Of a stretch of DNA of 64,000 nucleotides, positions 59,909 to 64,000 are shown one piece after another. Position 1 is the first letter of the stretch; each line of letters begins with the position of its first letter. The notes under the pieces were generated by a model. It ran no database searches. It had not been told where the DNA came from and saw only the letters and a program-made list of their open reading frames with translations. The translations under genes and the position numbers were made by a program. This stretch comes from Cellulomonas aerilata (GTDB taxonomy: Bacteria; Actinomycetota; Actinomycetes; Actinomycetales; Cellulomonadaceae): positions 1-64,000 of the forward strand of contig NZ_BJYY01000010.1 of NCBI RefSeq assembly GCF_007991755.1, read 5' to 3'.

Positions 59909-60477
59909 GCACCACCTCTCGGTGTCGACGACCTGACGCGGCACCCGAGCCCTACCGTGGCAGATCTGAACAAGACCGCCCCCCGGCCAAGCTCATCCAA
60001 CCCGCGCAGCCACCGAAGCCCGCGCTCCTCATCCCGAGCCGCGGCATGGCGGCAACCCTGCCCACAGACGACCGAGATCGGGCTTGGCGTCGGCCGTTGT
60101 AGCGTTCCGACGAGGGGGTGCCGACCGATTCAGCCCGCGACCCGGCCCTGAGGCCTAGACCGCTTGTGACGCCTCACCTTGCCCGAGCCCCCGGGTAGAG
60201 CAGTGGGGCCCACTGGGACCAGAGGCGACGGGTGGGGTGTGGCGTCTGATGCCGTGCCGTGCCATGTGGATGGGCGGCAACCTGGGCGCACGTGGCCGCT
60301 CACCCGCTTGGGTTAACGGTGCCCGCGCTGACCTGCGATGATGCCCGCGTCGCGAGCTCGATGTCCTGGCCCGGTGCAGCAGCGACCGCTCGGGCGGCAA
60401 CTGGGCTGCCGTCGACGGGCGTGCGCGGTGCAATGGGCACCGCCACGCGTTCAGACACCGGCGGGGAGCGGGTAGGT
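59909..60477. other. 569-bp region upstream of the GGDEF-EAL gene
   Basis: No convincing gene is seen. It contains the third copy of the 18-nt repeat (60066-60083) and presumably the promoter of the signalling gene. An in-frame extension of that gene up to 60259 exists, but it lacks conserved sequence and a better start with GGGGAG is at 60478. Confidence 0.5.
60066..60083. repeat. dispersed 18-nt repeat, copy 3
   Basis: AGACGACCGAGATCGGGC, 17 of 18 identical to copy 1 at 58807 and in the same orientation. Confidence 0.7.
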
Positions 60478-63354
60478 ATGGCGTTCGACGTGGGCCGCGT
60501 GGACTTCGAGCGCTTCCTGTCTTTGTCCTCGGATCTGCTGTGCGTCTTGCTGCTCGATCCGGAGCTGCGGGTCGTCTACCTCAACGCCGGGTGGTCCAGG
60601 GAGCTGGGGTGGTCCACCGAGGACCTCGACAGCCGGCCCCTGATGTCGTTCGTCCATGACGACGACGTCGCTGACACGCGACGGAGCTTGGACCGGTTGT
60701 CGGCCGGCGCGCGGGTCGTCGACTTCGAGATGCGCTGCGTCCATCGCGACGGGACCTATCGGCATCTGGCGTGGTCGGCGTGGCTGGACCGAGAAGAGCA
60801 GCTCATCTACGCGGTCGCGCGTGACGTCACGCTGACCTACCGGCGCCAGCGTGAACGCCGAGCTGCACACCAGGTGTGGCTGGCTCTTGCCTCTGAGCGC
60901 TCCTTGGACGATCTCGGTTCGATCATCAGCGAGCAGGCCCGGCAGCTGACCGGTGCGATCGGTGTCGTGACGACGCTCACGGCGGCCGCGGGAAGTCCGG
61001 CCTCCTACTGCTATCCAGTCGACTTGGATCGCCCGGCGGACGATCCCGCCGTCGTGCTGGTGAGGGAGAAGGAGGGCACCGAGGACCTGGGGACCATCGA
61101 GTGGTGGCTAGCCGATGGCGTCAGCACCGCGGAGCGTGAGCGGCTGACCGCACTGCTGACCGACTTCGCGGACGTGATCGCACTGACCCTGGGGCGGTTT
61201 CGCGCCGAGCAGGTCGCCGAGGTGGCCCTGGCGCGCAACTTCGAGCTCCTGAACAGCATCAGCGATGCGTTCTATGCCCTTGACCGCAACTGGTGCTTCA
61301 CCTACCTCAACGCCGCAGCCGAACGCGCGCTGGTGCGCAGCAGCGCCGACCTGCTCGGCAAGTCCTTGTGGGAGGAGTTCCCCGAGACTCGTGGTACCCG
61401 CTTCGAGAGCGCGTACCGGCAAGCGGTCGAGGAAGCCCACCCGGTCGCATTCACCGAGCACTACCCGCCCTTGCACGGATGGTTCGACGTGCGGGCACAC
61501 CCCTCCGCGCAGGGGTTGGCCGTGTTCTTCATCGACGTGACCGGCCGCCACCAGGTGAGTCGGGCGCTTGAGCAGCGTGCCCACCAGCAGCAGGCCGTCG
61601 CGATGCTCGGGCAGCGCGCGTTGACGGGGATCGCGGTGGACGACCTGTTCCGGGAGGCGGTCGCTGAGGTGCAGCGGTCGCTGCAGATCCCCATGGTCAC
61701 GGTCGACGAGCTGGTCGACGACGGTCAGACGCTCCAGGTCAGAGCCAGGACCGACCAGGCCCCGAGCATCGGGGCACGCCACCGGGTGAAGCCTGCCGAC
61801 GGGACGGCCCTGCTCGACGCGCTGGGCACCGGTAGTTCCACCATGGCCGACGACGCCGGCGCGCATGACGGTCAACCACAGCGGCCGGCGGAGATGGTCG
61901 CCCTGCACATCGACGCTGCCGTGCCGATCGTGGCCGGCGGGCGGGTGTGGGGTGCCCTGACTGTTGGGGCTGACGGTCAGGGCGGCGTGGACACCCCGGA
62001 TGTCGCCTTCCTGCAGCAGGTCGCGAACGTCCTGAGCGCCGCTCTCGACCGGCAGCACGCCGAGACCCGCTTGCGCCACCAGGCCGACCACGACGTCCTG
62101 ACCCGGCTTCCCAACCGGTCCTTGCTGCGGTCCCGGGTCGACGACGAGGTCGAGCGGGCGCTACTCGCCGGGCACGACATGGCGCTGCTGCTGCTAGACC
62201 TGGACGGGTTCAAGGACGTCAACGACCACCTGGGCCACGCCGCCGGGGACACGCTGCTCGAGCACCTCGCGACCCGGCTGACCCGCACCATCGCCGGCCA
62301 CGGCACCGTCGCCCGCCTGGGCGGCGACGAGTTCGCCGTCTGCGTGCCCGGTCCGGTCGGCGAAGCGGACGTCACCGACCTGGCCCAGCGCATCCTGCAC
62401 GCCGTCGAGGAGCCGGTGACCCTCGACGAGATGGACGTGCGGGTGTCCGGGTCCATCGGAGCGGTCCTGGCGCCGACCTACGGGACCGACTCCTCGACCG
62501 TGCTGCGTCACGCCGACGTCGCGATGTACCGGGCCAAGCGTGCCGCAGGCGGCTCCTTCGTCTTCTACGACCCGGTCACCGACGCCGCGCGTGGTGAGCG
62601 CCTGGCGATGATCACCGAGCTGCGTTCGGCCATCGACTCCGGCCAGCTCGAGCTGCACTACCAGCCGGTCGTCGACATGGTCACCGGCCGCGCGATCTCC
62701 ATGGAGGCACTGGTCCGGTGGCGCCACCCGACCCGCGGGCTGATGCCGCCCGGCGGGTTCATCCCCCTGGCTGAGCAGACCGGACTCATCGGTGCCCTGA
62801 CTCTGTGGGTCGTGCGTCGAGCCGGTGAGCAGGCCCGCCTGTGGTGGCAGGGCGGGATCCGCATGCCGGTCGCCGTCAACATCAGCGTCGACAGCCTCAT
62901 CGACCCCGCCGTCGCCCACGAGGTGGTGCGCCTGCTGGTCGCGGCAGCTGGCGAACTCACCGTCGAGGTGACCGAGTCAGCGCTGATGAACGACCGCGGC
63001 CGCCAGGTCCTGGCCGACCTCGCCGCGGCGAACGTGTCCTGCGCGATCGACGACTTCGGGACCGGCTACTCGGCCCTGGCCTACCTGCGGTCGCTGCCCG
63101 TCTCGGCGATCAAGATCGACCGCACCTTCATCACCGACCTGGCCCACGGCGCGGGCGTCGACCTGGCGATCATCCGCTCCGTGGTGGACCTGGCGACCGC
63201 CCTGGGTATGGAGGTCATCGCCGAAGGCGTCGAGACCGCCGAGATCGAGCGCAAGCTCCTCGACGCCGGGGTCCGCCGAGCTCAAGGGTTCCACTACGCA
63301 CGCCCCATGCCGCCCAGCGACCTCGGCCCATGGCTGACAGCGTCGAGGCCCTGA
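60478..63354 (+). CDS. PAS/GAF-GGDEF-EAL cyclic-di-GMP signalling protein
   Basis: A 958-aa cytoplasmic protein. The order is PAS (about 9-125), a GAF-like region (130-245), PAS (248-360), GAF (375-530), GGDEF (about 535-700; GGDEF itself at 615-619) and EAL (705-955; E743-A744-L745 in SMEALVRWRHP). The GGDEF motif is intact, but the upstream RxxD inhibitory site is absent (AGHG). The EAL domain keeps NISVDSL, DDFGTGYSAL, KIDRTF and AEGVET, so phosphodiesterase activity is likely. It may make or degrade cyclic di-GMP in response to a small signal sensed by its PAS/GAF part. ATG at 60478 follows GGGGAG. Confidence 0.95.
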   Translation: MAFDVGRVDFERFLSLSSDLLCVLLLDPELRVVYLNAGWSRELGWSTEDLDSRPLMSFVHDDDVADTRRSLDRLSAGARVVDFEMRCVHRDGTYRHLAWSAWLDREEQLIYAVARDVTLTYRRQRERRAAHQVWLALASERSLDDLGSIISEQARQLTGAIGVVTTLTAAAGSPASYCYPVDLDRPADDPAVVLVREKEGTEDLGTIEWWLADGVSTAERERLTALLTDFADVIALTLGRFRAEQVAEVALARNFELLNSISDAFYALDRNWCFTYLNAAAERALVRSSADLLGKSLWEEFPETRGTRFESAYRQAVEEAHPVAFTEHYPPLHGWFDVRAHPSAQGLAVFFIDVTGRHQVSRALEQRAHQQQAVAMLGQRALTGIAVDDLFREAVAEVQRSLQIPMVTVDELVDDGQTLQVRARTDQAPSIGARHRVKPADGTALLDALGTGSSTMADDAGAHDGQPQRPAEMVALHIDAAVPIVAGGRVWGALTVGADGQGGVDTPDVAFLQQVANVLSAALDRQHAETRLRHQADHDVLTRLPNRSLLRSRVDDEVERALLAGHDMALLLLDLDGFKDVNDHLGHAAGDTLLEHLATRLTRTIAGHGTVARLGGDEFAVCVPGPVGEADVTDLAQRILHAVEEPVTLDEMDVRVSGSIGAVLAPTYGTDSSTVLRHADVAMYRAKRAAGGSFVFYDPVTDAARGERLAMITELRSAIDSGQLELHYQPVVDMVTGRAISMEALVRWRHPTRGLMPPGGFIPLAEQTGLIGALTLWVVRRAGEQARLWWQGGIRMPVAVNISVDSLIDPAVAHEVVRLLVAAAGELTVEVTESALMNDRGRQVLADLAAANVSCAIDDFGTGYSALAYLRSLPVSAIKIDRTFITDLAHGAGVDLAIIRSVVDLATALGMEVIAEGVETAEIERKLLDAGVRRAQGFHYARPMPPSDLGPWLTASRP

Positions 63355-63374
63355 TCGCGCGATCTGACCCCGTG

Positions 63375-64000
63375 TCATCGACTTGTGCGGTCCTCCGGTG
63401 ACGGGCGCAGGGCCGGTCGCGACGGCTTGCCGCGGTACATGTCGGCGTCGGCGGCGTCGGCGTGGGCGATCAGGTCGCGGGTCGTGCGCCCGTCGCGGGG
63501 GAACAGCGCCGTGCCGATGGTGACGTCAGTGCGGTGCTCGGCGCCGTCGACGGTGAAGGGCTGGGTCGGTGCATCGTGGCGGTCGACCACCACGTGCGCG
63601 GCCGCGGCCGCGTCGTCCAGGGGCAGGTCAGTCAGCAGCACGGTGACTCATCACCGCCGCGCCGGGCCGAGACGTCAACCGCGCGCAGGCGCCCTCGCAG
63701 AGTCCCGGCGCATGCATGAGGCACTCGTCACCAACGGTGTGCCCGTGGCTGTCATCGACCCGTTCGAAGCGGTCGATGTCCAGGAACAGCATCGCCACCG
63801 AGCGGTGGTGGCGGGTCGCCCGGATCACCTCCCGACCGGCCTGAGCCTCGAGGGCCGCCCGGTTCAGCAGCCCGGTCAACGGGTCCTGCGTCGCGGCGTG
63901 CAGGATCTCCTGGGGCCGCCGTGACCTGTGGGGTGACATCGTGCTGCACGCGCATGCACCGCACGATGGCCCCGGTGGCGTCGCGGACTGCCGAGACGCG
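63375..64000 (-). pseudogene. diguanylate cyclase relic (PAS-GGDEF), 5' end beyond window
   Basis: Read leftward, parts of one GGDEF protein appear in successive frames. A PAS end (SAVRDATGAIVRCMRVQHDV, from the edge to about 63925) is followed in another frame by ILHAATQDPLTGLLNRAALE and LFLDIDRFERVDDSHGHTVG. A third frame gives TLRGRLRAVDVSARRGGDE. At the Phe codon of GGDEF (about 63650) one T is missing (GATGAGTCACC for GATGAGTTCACC), and the rest (TVLLTDLPLDDAAAAAHVVV to MYRGKPSRP) is in the next frame. With at least three frameshifts the gene is dead unless the assembly is wrong. Confidence 0.8.

Noticed and set aside
1-64000. tRNA or rRNA genes
   Set aside because: No cloverleaf with a GGTTCGAATCC-like T-arm or conserved rRNA segment was recognised by eye; a covariance-model scan would settle this.

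Overview
The window is very GC-rich, densely packed DNA with frequent GTG starts, overlapping stop/start codons and strong third-position G/C bias. Gene content points to a Gram-positive actinobacterium, probably a Cellulomonas-like member of the Micrococcales. The markers are a class F sortase, a garA-ftsR-DUF881-sbp cluster, a separate Ku plus split LigD, and pyruvate carboxylase. The genus is inferred; no rRNA or tRNA gene was seen.

Layout. 1-8 kb: the end of a sortase gene, a STAS protein, a large secreted modular protein (FN3 domains plus duplicated CHB_HEX-like/DNRLRE modules), a flavin oxidoreductase, a PilZ protein and a metallo-hydrolase. 8-18 kb: pyruvate carboxylase (TTG start), then a conserved block read leftward: CDP-alcohol phosphatidyltransferase, DUF881, small basic protein, DUF881, garA, ftsR-like merR, bifunctional nuclease, merR. 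Its first four genes are chained by 4-bp GTGA overlaps. 18-28 kb: an RNB exoribonuclease, a DEAD-box helicase, an unusual zinc-ribbon SDR, a threonine aldolase and an M15 peptidase. 29-36 kb: a processive-type GT2 glycosyltransferase coupled to a small membrane protein, an App1-type phosphatase, a RidA protein, a GT1-like glycosyltransferase and an epimerase.

36-40.5 kb is a DNA-end-joining locus. A HhH+PHP protein and ku run leftward; a LigD-type ligase and a LigD-type polymerase run rightward as separate genes. 40.5-50 kb: a STAS protein overlapping an alcohol dehydrogenase gene, stress-type membrane proteins, manganese catalase with DtxR-like boxes upstream, a hydrolase operon, an amidohydrolase and an S4 RNA-binding protein.

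From about 50.3 kb to the end the region looks accessory. It has less uniform codon use, longer gaps, small secreted proteins (one frameshifted), an M1 peptidase with an inserted beta-rich domain, a divergent LysR/EamA pair, three copies of an 18-nt dispersed repeat, an intact PAS-GGDEF-EAL protein, and beside it a diguanylate cyclase relic with at least three frameshifts.

Two themes recur. Perfect long hairpins without U-tracts sit between convergent genes, and short tandem repeats (11-23 bp) cluster at gene boundaries. Several genes also show a -10-like hexamer exactly 6 nt before the start codon, suggesting leaderless mRNAs.
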